From: Haberlea rhodopensis
Lineage: Eukaryota > Streptophyta > Magnoliopsida > Lamiales > Gesneriaceae
Reading direction: 5' to 3'
DNA: 64,000 nucleotides
Assembly (NCBI GenBank): GCA_907163345.1
Contig: CAJQUN010000059.1
Coordinates: forward strand, 1,758,555-1,822,554
The notes beneath the pieces are model-generated. The model made no database searches. It was not told the origin of the DNA and worked only from the letters and a program-made list of their open reading frames with translations. This document shows positions 45,841 to 60,111 of this stretch, piece after piece (positions within the stretch are counted from its first letter, which is position 1; each line of letters starts with the position of its first letter). Position numbers and translations under genes: made by a program.

Positions 45841-46511
45841 CAGGGTACTATCGTAGATTTGTGGAAGGATTTTCCAAGCTAGCTTTTCCTTTAACACAGT
45901 TAACCAGAAAAGGCATGACATTTAACTGGACTGATGCTTGTGAACAAAGTTTTCAAGAACTGAAGAAGCGGTTAACTTCTGCTCCTATCCTTTCAGTTCC
46001 CTCAGGTACGGGAGGCTTTGTAGTGTACAGTGATGCTTCGAAGAATGGGTTGGGATGTGTATTAATGCAAAATGGTAAAGTTATTGCATATGCCTCTAGA
46101 CAATTGAAGGAGTACGAGAAGAACTATCCTACACATGATCTTGAACTTGCTGCAGTGGTGTTTGCATTGAAAATATGGAGGCATTACCTGTATGGCGAAC
46201 GATGTGAGATTTATACTGATCACAAGAGTCTGAAATACTTCTTCACCCAAAAAGAGTTAAACATGAGACAACGAAGATGGTTGGAATTGGTGAAATATTA
46301 TGATTGTACTATCAACTATCATCCTGGAAAGGCTAATGTTGTAGCGGATGCATTAAGTAGAAAATCCACACAAAGTACATCAGATTTAATTCAGAAAGCA
46401 GAGCTGATAGATTTACAGAAAATGAACATAGAACTTGTAGAACATGGAGAAATAGAAGTGACACTTACAGCATTGACACTTCAGCCCACTTTGATTAATA
46501 GAATTCAATAA
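45792..46511 (+). pseudogene. pol: pol: RT end and RNase H
   Basis: SFLGLAGYYRRFVEGFSKLA marks the RT connection. RNase H starts FVVYSDASKNGLGCVLMQ (first Asp), with LELAAVVFALKIWRHYL (Glu) and CEIYTDHKSLKYFF (second Asp), then ADALSRK. A TAA at 46509 follows LINRIQ; the same frame continues beyond it. Confidence 0.9.
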
Positions 46512-47753
46512 GGACAAGAAGCGGTTGAATATCTTTCCAAAGTAAAGAAAGATAATACCTTAGGGGCATCTTCTGATTTCACACTTAATAAGAATGGTGT
46601 TCTACAATTTAAAGGACGATTGTGTGTGCCTAATGTGGAAAATATTCGGGAAGATATTTTGGCAGAGGCTCATTCAACACCATATTCAGTACATCCGGGA
46701 GCAACGAAAATGTATAGAGATTTAAAGATGCATTATTGGTGGTCGGGTATGAAAAGAGATATTGCAAGATATGTAGAACAATGTTTAACATGTCAACAGG
46801 TAAATGCAGAACATCAAAGACCGGCAGGAACCTTACAGCCTTTACTCATTCCAGAATGGAAATGGGAAAGAATTACAATGGATTTTGTGACAGGCCTACC
46901 AAAGACTGTTAAGGGCCATGATGCTATTTGGGTTGTTGTTGATAGATTAACCAAAGCTGCTCATTTCCTTCCGATTTGCTCTACATATTCCATGGATCGA
47001 TATGCATAGATATATATCCAGGAGATTGTGAGACTTCATGGTGTACCTCTGTCAATCACTTCGGACATAGATTCAAGATTTTTGTCTACATTTTGGAGAA
47101 GTCTACATAAAGCATTAGGAACACAATTGGCATTCAGTACTGCATATCATCCACAAACTGATGGACAATCAGAACGAACTATACAAACCCTGGAAGATAT
47201 GTTAAGAGCTTGTGTGCTAGATTTTCAAGGCCATTGGAGCAAATTTATTCCATTAATTGAATTTGCTTATAACAACAGTTATCAGACCACCATAGGAATG
47301 GCTCCTTATGAAGCATTATATGGCAGAAAATGCAGATCTCCAGTTCATTGGGATGAGATTGAGGAAAAGAAACTTTTAGGCCCTGATATGATTCGGGAAA
47401 TGACTGAAGCTGTGTCACAAATTCGTCAGAGAATGCAAACTTCCCAGAGCCGACAGAAAAGTTATGCAGATAAAAGAAGAAGAATTCTTGAATTTGCTGT
47501 GGGGGATCAAGTATTTTTGAAAGTAGCCCCAATGAAAGGAATTATGAGGTTTGGAAAGAAAGGGAAACTCACTCCTAGATACATTGGTCCATTTTCAATG
47601 ACTCAAAGAATTGGTGATGTGGCCTACAAACTCGATCTACCTACATCAATATCTCAGATACACAATGTGCTCCATGTGTCCATGTTGAGAAAATATGTTG
47701 CTAATCCATCGCATATTCTGAAAGAAGAACCGGTAGAATTAAAACAGATTTGA
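46512..47753 (+). pseudogene. pol: pol: integrase, with two extra stops
   Basis: Same frame as RNase H but after the TAA at 46509-46511. The H2C2 zinc finger (HSTPYSVHPG..CLTCQ) and the DDE core are seen: TMDFVTGLPKT (Asp, ~46878), then a TAG at 47007-47009 after MDRYA, then SDIDSRF (Asp) and YHPQTDGQSERTIQTLE (Glu). The C-terminal part has GDQVFLKVAP and the GKLTPRYIGPF box of chromovirus integrases. The frame ends with a TGA at 47751. Confidence 0.9.
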
Positions 47754-47917
47754 GTTATGAAGAAAAACCAGTAGAAATTTTGCTACGCGAAGTGAAGCAC
47801 CTCAGAAATAAGAGAATTCCATTAGTTAAGGTTCTATGGAGAAATCAATCAATAGAAGAAGCAACGTGGGAAAGAGAGGATGGAATGAGAGACAAATATC
47901 CAGAACTCTTCAGGTAA
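47747..47917 (+). pseudogene. pol: pol: chromodomain-like C-terminal tail
   Basis: One frame away from the integrase: DLSYEEKPVEILLREVKHLR, then VKVLWRN, EATWE, YPELF, stop. This is the type of chromodomain seen in Tekay/Del elements, thought to steer integration to heterochromatin. A frameshift separates it from integrase. Confidence 0.85.
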
Positions 47918-47944
47918 GTAAAATTTCGGGGACGAAATTTTTAT

Positions 47945-47957
47945 AAGGAGGGGAGAA
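47945..47957 (+). other. Polypurine tract (chromovirus)
   Basis: AAGGAGGGGAGAA directly precedes the 3' LTR start TGTAATACCCG. Confidence 0.9.
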
Positions 47958-48312
47958 TGTAATACCCGAGTCTAATACTTGAATTTATGTTGGATATAGT
48001 AGTAAAACTGTTTAAATCTTCGTCGAAATTCGCCGAAATACGACGAGGTCAATTTCGTTAAAAAGATAACTTGTAGAGTTACCACTTTCATGTTTTGAGT
48101 TTTTGCCGAAAACTATCGGACGAAGGAGAAAATTAATTTTGAAGTGTATCATGTTTAGGTAGATTATATATAACTTTATCGTCCGATGTCCAAATTGTGT
48201 GATTCCAAAGCCAAATGAAAGATAAGACATAGATTTACAATTTTTATTCATAACAAATTTACAAACTCGGTTGTTATGATACCCGAATTGACATAGGAAT
48301 GGAGTACTTTGA

Positions 48313-48345
<33 letters not shown>

Positions 48346-49314
48346 AATAATGCATTGACCGACTTCATGCATTGACCGACTTCAATTGTTTTTAAACTTT
48401 GTGATTTATCAGATAAACGCACGCACACACACATTGACACCACAAAACACACACAACTCGTACAGAACCGTGAGAGGAGAGAAAAGAGTGAGGGTTTTGC
48501 AGTTTCTTCAATTTTTGGACATCGTAACGCCGTCGAAACGTCAAATAAATTATATATTCGGAATCCTCGAATTATCAGCTTCGATTTGAGGTACTTTTCT
48601 CTTCCTATTTCTAGTGTTTATGAAAAGCCTAAATTTTTAGTATTGCTAGAAAATTATGAAATTAATGTAGGTGATAGATTATACGATGATAAACAACATT
48701 TGACAAGAAATTTTGAGATTATGTTGTCATTTCAAGTTTATAGGAATTTTAATGTTATAACTTCGAATTCAATAAATTGGTGTATAAAACGAGTTACTAG
48801 AATGTTAAATGATGATATAAGTATCCTAATAGCGATATGATTGAAGAAATTGCGTAAATGAATTACTAAATTTAAATAGATGATAATAAATGAACTTTGA
48901 TGAATTATTGTGTAGATTGACTGTCTCTTACCTAGGAATCAAGCAATATCAACTGGTGAAAGCTAAGTAAAAATCCATCTGCAACTACAATGCATGAACA
49001 TAGTATTTCTTGTGATATTAATTGTGTTGGTGCTTGAATAAGGTGATATATGTATAATTTGATGTTCAAAATATTTAATTGTTGTTGCATTGAATTAACT
49101 GTTCATTTGCATTTGCACGTGCATGCATAATACATGAGTATATTTGATGTCTGGCATGCACGACATTATTTTGAGAAAAAGGAAATATTTTGTTGACCAC
49201 TGCTATGACACCGAGGTTTGCGAGGCGGACTTATATGATATGTTGAGTATAGCGGTGGGGTACTCCTCAGAGGATTAAAAGGGTAGTTAGAGATGTGCCC
49301 TTGGTAATCATGAG
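47958..49314 (+). repeat. 3' LTR of the chromovirus, first part
   Basis: TGTAATACCCG start, collinear with the 5' LTR. Interrupted at 49314 by the next insertion; the ATGAG just before is one half of that target duplication. Confidence 0.92.
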
Positions 49315-51956
49315 TGTGGGACCCGACTCGGGCACAAAATATATAATCACTTTGTCTGGTACCACATTCCCTACTAAATAAAAATATAGATATATTTGTA
49401 GGGTATTACTTTAAAACAATCCATACATAATAATTAATCATATTACGTTAGCAGAAGTGTTCAAACAAGTAAATATATTTCGTTAGCGGAAGCGTTCATA
49501 ATATCTATTAACAAAATGCAATCCCGACAAACTCATTCTAATGATCTGATACTTAACCAAAGAAGAAATACTATCAGTAGTTGATAAGCCAATATTTTCC
49601 ATTTTCCTTATTATCCCCTGATCCTGGATCCCGTTCTCCTGTATCTGGAACTCATGATAAATAACAAAAAGAAAACAGAGGTTAAGTCTTTAAGGACTTA
49701 GTGAGGGAATAACAATAGCTTTTCATGTATATAATAACAAATAATGCAATATGTCGATATGATATGTCATGTAACAAGCGATAACACTGCGATCAAATAA
49801 TATTTCAATGAAACGATGACGTTTACGACTTGAGAAGGAATATCGTGAGCTAAAGAGGTGGCTCCCACCCGACATTAAGGTGTAGCACTTTTCCCCACGT
49901 ATCCGGATCAGGAAAATATGATCAACGAAACAAAGACGAATTAGGACAATAGAATGAATATCGTGGGCTAAAGAGGTGGCTCCCACCCGACATTTAGATG
50001 TAGCACTTTTCCCCACATATTCGAATACGATCCAATACAAACATTCATTTACGAGCCGAGGTGAACCATTCTCCGGACCGATGCGGTGCGCGTTGTTCAG
50101 ATGAACCATATACCCGGATTCTCATCCGTTGTTCATTGGACTCACTTTCCGGGCCGAGGCCACGTTGTCCAGTGGACTCATGTCCATGGCTCCATTCATT
50201 CATTCATTCATTCAATAGATTAGCGATAAACGATGTACTTTCATATGCAGACAATATGATCAATGAAACATTATAGTGAACAACATGATAACATAATTGG
50301 AAGGTAGGACATTGAATAAACATTTACAGTAAGTTCCAGGCCAAATGCCAAAGATGTTATATAGAAAGAAATCGGTAGTACACCTCACCTCATTACGCTA
50401 TCTTGACTTGATTGGCTCGATTTTGAACTCAAATGCCAATAACAATCCTATGAACATAATATAGGTAATTTATAATGATTATCAATCTAAAGGTATGGTT
50501 TAACATTTTAAGAATCATTTTTGTAAGAAACTTATCCGGGTAATTTTAAGGAAACGTTTGAAAATTCATTAAAAATCAAGTTTAAGTCGAAACATCATGA
50601 AACTTTCCAGAAATGCCTTAAATCAGTCCAGCAACGTTCGGAACTCGGAATTTCAAGAAACGTGCCGGTGCGTGAAGTACACGCGCCGCCGTTACGGCGC
50701 GTGGCCTTGCTCCGGCCGCCACGCGCGGCGGAAATTTTTACAGAGGGTTCGCCTCGTTTCGATCTACAACTTTCGTATAGAAACCATTTTGAAATTCGCA
50801 ACCGATTTTGCCCAGATTTTGAGTTTTCGAAATGATTACCCATGGTAATTCGATCGCCGGAAAATACTGTTTCCGATGAGTTTTACGACCAACGGCCGGC
50901 ACATATGTAAAGTAAAACATATTTGGAACACTCTTTGTTTGTAAAACATTTTCGAAATCTATTTTAAAAGCTGTGAAATCGAAGCTTCAATATGCTACCT
51001 TGAAATGTGTTTCTGAGATTCTGGCAGCACATTGTTCTTCGTGTTCTTGAATTTTCTGAGCAACATCAGCTTGTGATTTTTCAACACCTCCCTTACAGAA
51101 GACGATCTGGGTGTGTGAGGAGTGTTGTGGAATATTTTCGGAATTTTCGGACAAGATTTGGTAATTTTCCTCATAATTTTCTCACTTCTATCCCTATTTT
51201 CTATATTTTTCCTAACCCAAACTTTCTCATAATTTTGCTAACACTTCTAGCTGAAATTTGTGTGAGTGAAATCTGATGAAAAGGGAGGGGGTATTTATAG
51301 GCAAGATTGAAGGGCTTAAGCCACAATTGGGGAGACATGTGTCTTGGCCAAGAAATGACATGTGCTAACCTAAATATTAATATTATAATCCTTTAAATAC
51401 TATATTTATTATTTAATAAGTTTTTGTTCTATTAATAATATTTAAGTTGTTTTACAATGAATTTATCTACTTTTGTACATATCTTAGAGTAGCAATTAAA
51501 ATTTATAAATCATTTTGCTAATAATTTCTTGATTAGTCTTTTAGTACTTATAATTGTTTAACTTTTTATTATGCTTTTACCTATTTTATTATATTTATGT
51601 CAAAAGTATATTAATACAAGTTATATTTATACATTTTGTTTGTGAGTAAAGTTTTTAATGAATAATGTTTTAACCAAAATCAAATATCCATACTCAAGAA
51701 TATAATTATATTTTCCTCTAATTCTTTATGTAAATTTAATATTACAAGTAATATACGGATTCACTTTGTGAATGATTTTTAGTTATTGGTATGTTTCACA
51801 AATATATAATTTCCAATAAATAGTTATATTATTTATTCTTTCTTTTATTAGCTATTTTGATGTATGAATATATTAAAATGATTATTTTAGTAACATTTAA
51901 AATAGTTTCAAATTATTTTGTCAAAATTTTGTAATTGAGATTTTAGGGGTGTTACA
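49315..51956 (-). repeat. LTR 1 of tandem element (leftmost)
   Basis: On minus TGTAACACCCC to GGGTCCCACA. Contains a tandem pair of 118-bp period (49838 and 49956), an ATTC microsatellite (~50192-50212) and a GC-rich dyad ACGCGCCG/CGGCGCGT at 50681-50702. Differs from LTR 2 at a few positions only. Confidence 0.92.
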
Positions 51957-53203
51957 ATCTCCCATCCTTCAAGGAATCTGGTTCCCAGATTCCGTCCTTG
52001 TCACGGCAGAAGACATCTTTTTAGTAGTACGTACTTCAGTACCCTAGCTTTTTTTCTCATCTTGATTTCTGTAGTTACGCATCGATGTCCTTCATCAAGT
52101 TGATCATCTAGCAATGATTCTCTACGGATCTTCTTGTTGACGCTAAGTCGAGAAAACGACACTTGTGGTTCTTTTTTAGTTTCTGATAAAGCAGCCTCAG
52201 TTTACCTCTGAGTTTATGAATATCGACCACTTCGAACCCTTAGTTACTTATTTATCATCATTAATATTATTATTATTATTTCTGGTTATGCATAGGGTTT
52301 TCTTATTCGTATTTAAACATTAATCCAGAAGATAGTTTGAGGTAATTTCTACATCTCTATGAAGAGACCAATAAACATCTAAAAGAATTCTAAGATTGTT
52401 TTGGTGTGGATTAGGTATTTGGATCTGTCCTTTCTTCATTAGTCGAAGTTAATATCGTAGTTCAAATTATTTATTTGCTATTATTGTTATGGTTCTATTT
52501 TAATATAAGTTTAGCATAAATTAACAAATCATTTTATTCATTCCGAGTAACTAGGTTAGATCAACAAAATACTATTGATTGCTCATAAGTATATCTTCTA
52601 TTGTACATCATTAGTGATCTTAATATTCGTAGACTGACATTATTGTCTAATGAAAGTTTGACTTGCTTTAAGAGATATCAATTATGATTGTTGGGTTGGT
52701 GTCTTCTTTTCTCTGATGAGTGTGTATTCTTTAGAAGAATTAAAGATTGAATAGAGGAACTTCCGAACATTTGTTGATCTCAGATGTGTCGATAATAATG
52801 ATTAGTATCCGGATAAGAATGAAGGAGTATAAGCGAAAGTCATTGGTCCGAGAAGGAATTTTTTATTTTTGTCCACTCTGGAGGAATGAAAGTAGGGCAG
52901 AGGCAATCAAAGAAGCTGACTATCATCAACAACAAAAATTTTGATGTCAAGTTCAAATGAGTCATTTACCAGATCGAAATGAGGTATAAATTGACAAAGA
53001 AACTGACCGGAGTAGCTTACGCCGCAAAAGACCTCTGGTTGAAAAGATTGAGTGAACTTCAAAGGGAAGAAATGTTAGACTCAAATTCAATCCAAGATAA
53101 CGATTATGCTTAGATTTTTCTCTTTGGTAGCTAAATTTACCTCGGTTCGAACTTTCTCCTCTCTTACGGCCAATTGGATGCTGGAATCTTGGGTTTGAGC
53201 TTT

Positions 53204-54194
53204 TTATCTTTCGCTCGAGCATCTTAGATACGAGTTGGTTGTTTCCACAATCCGTGAATTTTCACTTTTCCAATAATTTTCTTCTGTTTGATTGGGTTTC
53301 GTTGCAATATCCACATACCTTAAGATTTTTCCATCGGTCTTCTCGAAGTCCTCTGCTCGAAGGTTCTTCATGCTTGCTGTGTTGAGTCTGATTCTCGAAG
53401 TCTTTTGTGTTTTCTTCATCCTCTTCTCTTTTTGGGCAGAGGTTTGATTTTGGTCTCCACTCCAAGTCGTAGCGCTTGATTAGCGGTGGAGCTAAAGTCT
53501 ACAAGTTCGCTAGATAAGTTGCCCAACAAATGTCTAAATTTTAGCCTTGGGAAAATTCTTCGTCCTTCAGAGCTTATCTTTGATGTATTGAGGATCGTAG
53601 TTAGTTATTGAAATTCAACTTCGTATTATGCCACTGTCATGGTGCCTTAAGCGAAAGTCATAAATTCTTGTTCTTGAGTGTTGAGTATTATTTGAATTAT
53701 ATACCTACCTTGGAATTTCTGGAAGAAGTTGACACAAGTCTTCGGTGTGTTGTTTCTCCTCCACTGATGTTCTATAACTTGCCATCAATTATGTGTTGCC
53801 TCTTCGAACTGATAGAATGCAAAATTCACCTTTTGTTCTTCGGAGTAATCAAGAGTGGAGAAGACTTTCTCTAATTTGGTGATTAATGATTCCACGTGCT
53901 GGGGTGACTTGAAACGTAGGTAGTCTAAATCTAAGGAATCGTTCAAGAACCTGATCACTTGTTACTCGAGACATCGATTACTCTCACCAAAGATTCTTGG
54001 GTGTGGCTGCTGAAAGAACTGCACGGATTGTATGTCGAACACATTTCTTCGATCTTGTTCTTGCTATGAAATATGATGTTCCTTCCCTTGGTTTCCAATC
54101 AACTGTCGCGTAGCGGTTTCGTCATTGCTGGAAGGGTTATTTCGTCTTGCACTTGATGATGCTTCCTAGACCAGGGATTATTTCTCGACGACAT
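53204..54194 (-). pseudogene. gag remnant, internal region 1
   Basis: ATG at 54194 (minus). In several frames the gag pattern is readable: RFLRFRLPTFQVTPA, then YSEEQKVNFAFYQFEE (~53840), WRRNNTPKT, FFQKFQGRYI (~53715). A knuckle-like CGYCNETQSN is near 53310. Many stops and frameshifts. Confidence 0.7.
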
Positions 54195-54690
54195 AAAATT
54201 AATGTAAAGGTTGTGTTTCAAAACAAATTTATTTTAAATCAAGAGTTAATATTATATTAATGCACAAAGTAAAATTAATAACTAGAATAAAGCTAAGTCA
54301 CCATTATTTGAAATAGTGACAACTGTGGGGAAAAAAATGTTTTGGTGCTAAACTGTCAATTCTCCTTGGTTGTTCTTGGGTTTACTCGATCTAAGTGTCA
54401 ATCATAATAGACTCAATAGGAGAAACTTTCGAGCTCGGCCTATAGCACATTCCATGGTTACCTTATATCTTATGGATCCCAAAACTTACATGTAGGTGAA
54501 ACTCAACTCTTGAGGTTACTAATGATTGATTGATCTTCCTTACCAAAACGATCTAAGCATACTTTTACTAAACTTTTACCCTGAAATAAACCAGTTGAAT
54601 TCATCAATATCTTACAACCCAAAGCATAAAATTCTTACAGAGTTTATTCTATGACCCAAAGATATTTCGGAATTGACTTGAAGCCTTGGA

Positions 54691-54708
54691 GCCTGGGCTC
54701 TGATACCA
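54691..54708 (-). other. Primer binding site, Met type (internal 1)
   Basis: TGGTATCAGAGCCCAGGC on the minus strand, four bases after the end of LTR 2. Confidence 0.9.
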
Positions 54709-54712
54709 CCTC

Positions 54713-57354
54713 TGTGGGACCCGACTCGGGCACAAAATATATAATCACTTTGTCTGGTACCACATTCCCTACTAAATAAAAATATAGATATATTTGTAGG
54801 GTATTACTTTAAAACAATCCATACATAATAATTAATCATATTACGTTAGCAGAAGTGTTCAAACAATTAAATATATTTCGTTAGCGGAAGCGTTCATAAT
54901 ATCTATTAACAAAATGCAATCCCGACAAACTCATTCTAATGATCTGATACTTAACCAAAGAAGAAATACTATCAGTAGTTGATAAGCCAATATTTTCCAT
55001 TTTCCTTATTATCCCCTGATCCTGGATCCCGTTCTCCTGTATCTGGAACTCATGATAAATAACAAAAAGAAAACAGAGGTTAAGTCTTTAAGGACTTAGT
55101 GAGGGAATAACAATAGCTTTTCATGTATATAATAACAAATAATGCAATATGTCGATATGATATGTCATGTAACAAGAGATAACACTGCGATCAAATAATA
55201 TTTCAATGAAACGATGACGTTTACGACTTGAGAAGGAATATCGTGAGCTAAAGAGGTGGCTCCCACCCGACATTAAGGTGTAGCACTTTTCCCCACGTAT
55301 CCGGATCAGGAAAATATGATCAACGAAACAAAGACGAATTAGGACAATAGAATGAATATCGTGGGCTAAAGAGGTGGCTCCCACCCGACATTTAGATGTA
55401 GCACTTTTCCCCACATATTCGAATACGATCCAATACAAACATTCATTTACGAGCCGAGGTGAACCATTCTCCGGACCGATGCGGTGCGCGTTGTTCAGAT
55501 GAACCATATACCCGGATTCTCATCCGTTGTTCATTGGACTCACTTTCCGGGCCGAGGCCACGTTGTCCAGTGGACTCATGTCCATGGCTCCATTCATTCA
55601 TTCATTCATTCAATAGATTAGCGATAAACGATGTACTTTCATATGCAGACAATATGATCAATGAAACATTATAGTGAACAACATGATAACATAATTGGAA
55701 GGTAGGACATTGAATAAACATTTACAGTAAGTTCCAGGCCAAATGCCAAAGATGTTATATAGAAAGAAATCGGTAGTACACCTCACCTCATTACGCTATC
55801 TTGACTTGATTGGCTCGATTTTGAACTCAAATGCCAATAACAATCCTATGAACATAATATAGGTAATTTATAATGATTATCAATCTAAAGGTATGGTTTA
55901 ACATTTTAAGAATCATTTTTGTAAGAAACTTATCCGGGTAATTTTAAGGAAACGTTTGAAAATTCATTAAAAATCAAGTTTAAGTCGAAACATCATGAAA
56001 CTTTCCAGAAATGCCTTAAATCAGTCCAGCAACGTTCGGAACTCGGAATTTCAAGAAACGTGCCGGTGCGTGAAGTACACGCGCCGCCGTTACGGCGCGT
56101 GGCCTTGCTCCGGCCGCCACGCGCGGCGGAAATTTTTACAGAGGGTTCGCCTCGTTTCGATCTACAACTTTCGTATAGAAACCATTTTGAAATTCGCAAC
56201 CGATTTTGCCCAGATTTTGAGTTTTCGAAATGATTACCCATGGTAATTCGATCGCCGGAAAATACTGTTTCCGATGAGTTTTACGACCAACGGCCGGCAC
56301 ATATGTAAAGTAAAACATATTTGGAACACTCTTTGTTTGTAAAACATTTTCGAAATCTATTTTAAAAGCTGTGAAATCGAAGCTTCAATATGCTACCTTG
56401 AAATGTGTTTCTGAGATTCTGGCAGCACATTGTTCTTCGTGTTCTTGAATTTTCTGAGCAACATCAGCTTGTGATTTTTCAACACCTCCCTTACAGAAGA
56501 CGATCTGGGTGTGTGAGGAGTGTTGTGGAATATTTTCGGAATTTTCGGACAAGATTTGGTAATTTTCCTCATAATTTTCTCACTTCTATCCCTATTTTCT
56601 ATATTTTTCCTAACCCAAACTTTCTCATAATTTTGCTAACACTTCTAGCTGAAATTTGTGTGAGTGAAATCTGATGAAAAGGGAGGGGGTATTTATAGGC
56701 AAGATTGAAGGGCTTAAGCCACAATTGGGGAGACATGTGTCTTGGCCAAGAAATGACATGTGCTAACCTAAATATTAATATTATAATCCTTTAAATACTA
56801 TATTTATTATTTAATAAGTTTTTGTTCTATTAATAATATTTAAGTTGTTTTACAATGAATTTATCTACTTTTGTACATATCTTAGAGTAGCAATTAAAAT
56901 TTATAAATCATTTTGCTAATAATTTCTTGATTAGTCTTTTAGTACTTATAATTGTTTAACTTTTTATTATGCTTTTACCTATTTTATTATATTTATGTCA
57001 AAAGTATATTAATACAAGTTATATTTATACATTTTGTTTGTGAGTAAAGTTTTTAATGAATAATGTTTTAACCAAAATCAAATATCCATACTCAAGAATA
57101 TAATTATATTTTCCTCTAATTCTTTATGTAAATTTAATATTACAAGTAATATACGGATTCACTTTGTGAATGATTTTTAGTTATTGGTATGTTTCACAAA
57201 TATATAATTTCCAATAAATAGTTATATTATTTATTCTTTCTTTTATTAGCTATTTTGATGTATGAATATATTAAAATGATTATTTTAGTAACATTTAAAA
57301 TAGTTTCAAATTATTTTGTCAAAATTTTGTAATTGAGATTTTAGGGGTGTTACA
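54713..57354 (-). repeat. LTR 2 of tandem element (middle)
   Basis: Shared between the two tandem units. Nearly identical to LTR 1; at positions such as the AATT/AAGT difference near 54868 and AGAG/AGCG near 55175 it agrees with LTR 3 rather than LTR 1. Confidence 0.92.
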
Positions 57355-58603
57355 ATCTCCCATCCTTCAAGGAATCTGGTTCCCAGATTCCGTCCTTGTC
57401 ACGGCAGAAGACATCTTTTTAGTAGTACGTACTTCAGTACCCTAGCTTTTTTTTCTCATCTTGATTTCTGTAGTTACGCATCGATGTCCTTCATCAAGTT
57501 GATCATCTAGCAATGATTCTCTACGGATCTTCTTGTTGACGCTAAGTCGAGAAAACGACACTTGTGGTTCTTTTTTAGTTTCTGATAAAGCAGCCTCAGT
57601 TTACCTCTGAGTTTATGAATATCGACCACTTCGAACCCTTAGTTACTTATTTATCATCATTAATATTATTATTATTATTTCTGGTTATGCATAGGGTTTT
57701 CTTATTCGTATTTAAACATTAATCCAGAAGATAGTTTGAGGTAATTTCTACATCTCTATGAAGAGACCAATAAACATCTAAAAGAATTCTAAGATTGTTT
57801 TGGTGTGGATTAGGTATTTGGATCTGTCCTTTCTTCATTAGTCGAAGTTAATATCGTAGTTCAAATTATTTATTTGCTATTATTGTTATGGTTCTATTTT
57901 AATATAAGTTTAGCATAAATTAACAAATCATTTTATTCATTCCGAGTAACTAGGTTAGATCAACAAAATACTATTGATTGCTCATAAGTATATCTTCTAT
58001 TGTACATCATTAGTGATCTTAATATTCGTAGACTGACATTATTGTCTAATGAAAGTTTGACTTGCTTTAAGAGATATCAATTATGATTGTTGGGTTGGTG
58101 TCTTCTTTTCTCTGATGAGTGTGTATTCTTTAGAAGAATTAAAGATTGAATAGAGGAACTTCCGAACATTTGTTGATCTCAGATGTGTCGATAATAATGA
58201 TTAGTATCCGGATAAGAATGAAGGAGTATAAGCGAAAGTCATTGGTCCGAGAAGGAATTTTTTTATTTTTGTCCACTCTGGAGGAATGAAAGTAGGGCAG
58301 AGGCAATCAAAGAAGCTGACTATCATCAACAACAAAAATTTTGATGTCAAGTTCAAATGAGTCATTTACCAGATCGAAATGAGGTATAAATTGACAAAGA
58401 AACTGACCGGAGTAGCTTACGCCGCAAAAGACCTCTGGTTGAAAAGATTGAGTGAACTTCAAAGGGAAGAAATGTTAGACTCAAATTCAATCCAAGATAA
58501 CGATTATGCTTAGATTTTTCTCTTTGGTAGCTAAATTTACCTCGGTTCGAACTTTCTCCTCTCTTACGGCCAATTGGATGCTGGAATCTTGGGTTTGAGC
58601 TTT

Positions 58604-59594
58604 TTATCTTTCGCTCGAGCATCTTAGATACGAGTTGGTTGTTTCCACAATCCGTGAATTTTCACTTTTCCAATAATTTTCTTCTGTTTGATTGGGTTTC
58701 GTTGCAATATCCACATACCTTAAGATTTTTCCATCGGTCTTCTCGAAGTCCTCTGCTCGAAGGTTCTTCATGCTTGCTGTGTTGAGTCTGATTCTCGAAG
58801 TCTTTTGTGTTTTCTTCATCCTCTTCTCTTTTTGGGCAGAGGTTTGATTTTGGTCTCCACTCCAAGTCGTAGCGCTTGATTAGCGGTGGAGCTAAAGTCT
58901 ACAAGTTCGCTAGATAAGTTGCCCAACAAATGTCTAAATTTTAGCCTTGGGAAAATTCTTCGTCCTTCAGAGCTTATCTTTGATGTATTGAGGATCGTAG
59001 TTAGTTATTGAAATTCAACTTCGTATTATGCCACTGTCATGGTGCCTTAAGCGAAAGTCATAAATTCTTGTTCTTGAGTGTTGAGTATTATTTGAATTAT
59101 ATACCTACCTTGGAATTTCTGGAAGAAGTTGACACAAGTCTTCGGTGTGTTGTTTCTCCTCCACTGATGTTCTATAACTTGCCATCAATTATGTGTTGCC
59201 TCTTCGAACTGATAGAATGCAAAATTCACCTTTTGTTCTTCGGAGTAATCAAGAGTGGAGAAGACTTTCTCTAATTTGGTGATTAATGATTCCACGTGCT
59301 GGGGTGACTTGAAACGTAGGTAGTCTAAATCTAAGGAATCGTTCAAGAACCTGATCACTTGTTACTCGAGACATCGATTACTCTCACCAAAGATTCTTGG
59401 GTGTGGCTGCTGAAAGAACTGCACGGATTGTATGTCGAACACATTTCTTCGATCTTGTTCTTGCTATGAAATATGATGTTCCTTCCCTTGGTTTCCAATC
59501 AACTGCCGCGTAGCGGTTTCGTCATTGCTGGAAGGGTTATTTCGTCTTGCACTTGATGATGCTTCCTAGACCAGGGATTATTTCTCGACGACAT
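58604..59594 (-). pseudogene. gag remnant, internal region 2
   Basis: Second copy of the decayed gag, with the same stops and frameshifts as at 53204-54194, so decay preceded the duplication. Confidence 0.7.
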
Positions 59595-60089
59595 AAAATT
59601 AATGAAAGGTTGTGTTTCAAAACAAATTTATTTTAAATCAAGAGTTAATATTATATTAATGCACAAAGTAAAATTAATAACTAGAATAAAGCTAAGTCAC
59701 CATTATTTGAAATAGTGACAACTGTGGGGAAAAAAATGTTTTGGTGCTAAACTGTCAATTCTCCTTGGTTGTTCTTGGGTTTACTCGATCTAAGTGTCAA
59801 TCATAATAGACTCAATAGGAGAAACTTTCGAGCTCGGCCTATAGCACATTCCATGGTTACCTTATATCTTATGGATCCCAAAACTTACATGTAGGTGAAA
59901 CTCAACTCTTGAGGTTACTAATGATTGATTGATCTTCCTTACCAAAACGATCTAAGCATACTTTTACTAAACTTTTACCCTGAAATAAACCAGTTGAATT
60001 CATCAATATCTTACAACCCAAAGCATAAAATTCTTACAGAGTTTATTCTATGACCCAAAGATATTTCGGAATTGACTTGAAGCCTTGGA

Positions 60090-60107
60090 GCCTGGGCTCT
60101 GATACCA
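60090..60107 (-). other. Primer binding site, Met type (internal 2)
   Basis: Second copy of TGGTATCAGAGCCCAGGC, four bases from LTR 3. Confidence 0.9.
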
Positions 60108-60111
60108 CCTC

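Larger units (their letters stand above)
51957..54712 (-). other. Internal region 1 of tandem element
   Basis: On the minus strand: primer site 54708-54691, decayed gag, then about 1.2 kb without coding signal, and the polypurine tract next to LTR 1. RT, RNase H and integrase are absent. Confidence 0.85.
57355..60111 (-). other. Internal region 2 of tandem element
   Basis: Almost identical to internal region 1; visible differences are one extra T near 57450, one extra T near 58260, C for T near 59506 and a 2-bp loss near 59605. Primer site at 60107-60090. Confidence 0.88.

Noticed and set aside
49723..50109. 128-codon minus-strand frame present three times
   Set aside because: It lies inside the 2642-bp LTR and is repeated only because the LTR is; it covers the 118-bp tandem repeat. 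No protein family recognised.
50595..50848. Overlapping ~83-codon frames in LTRs of the tandem element
   Set aside because: Open on both strands because of the GC-rich island; no conserved motif.
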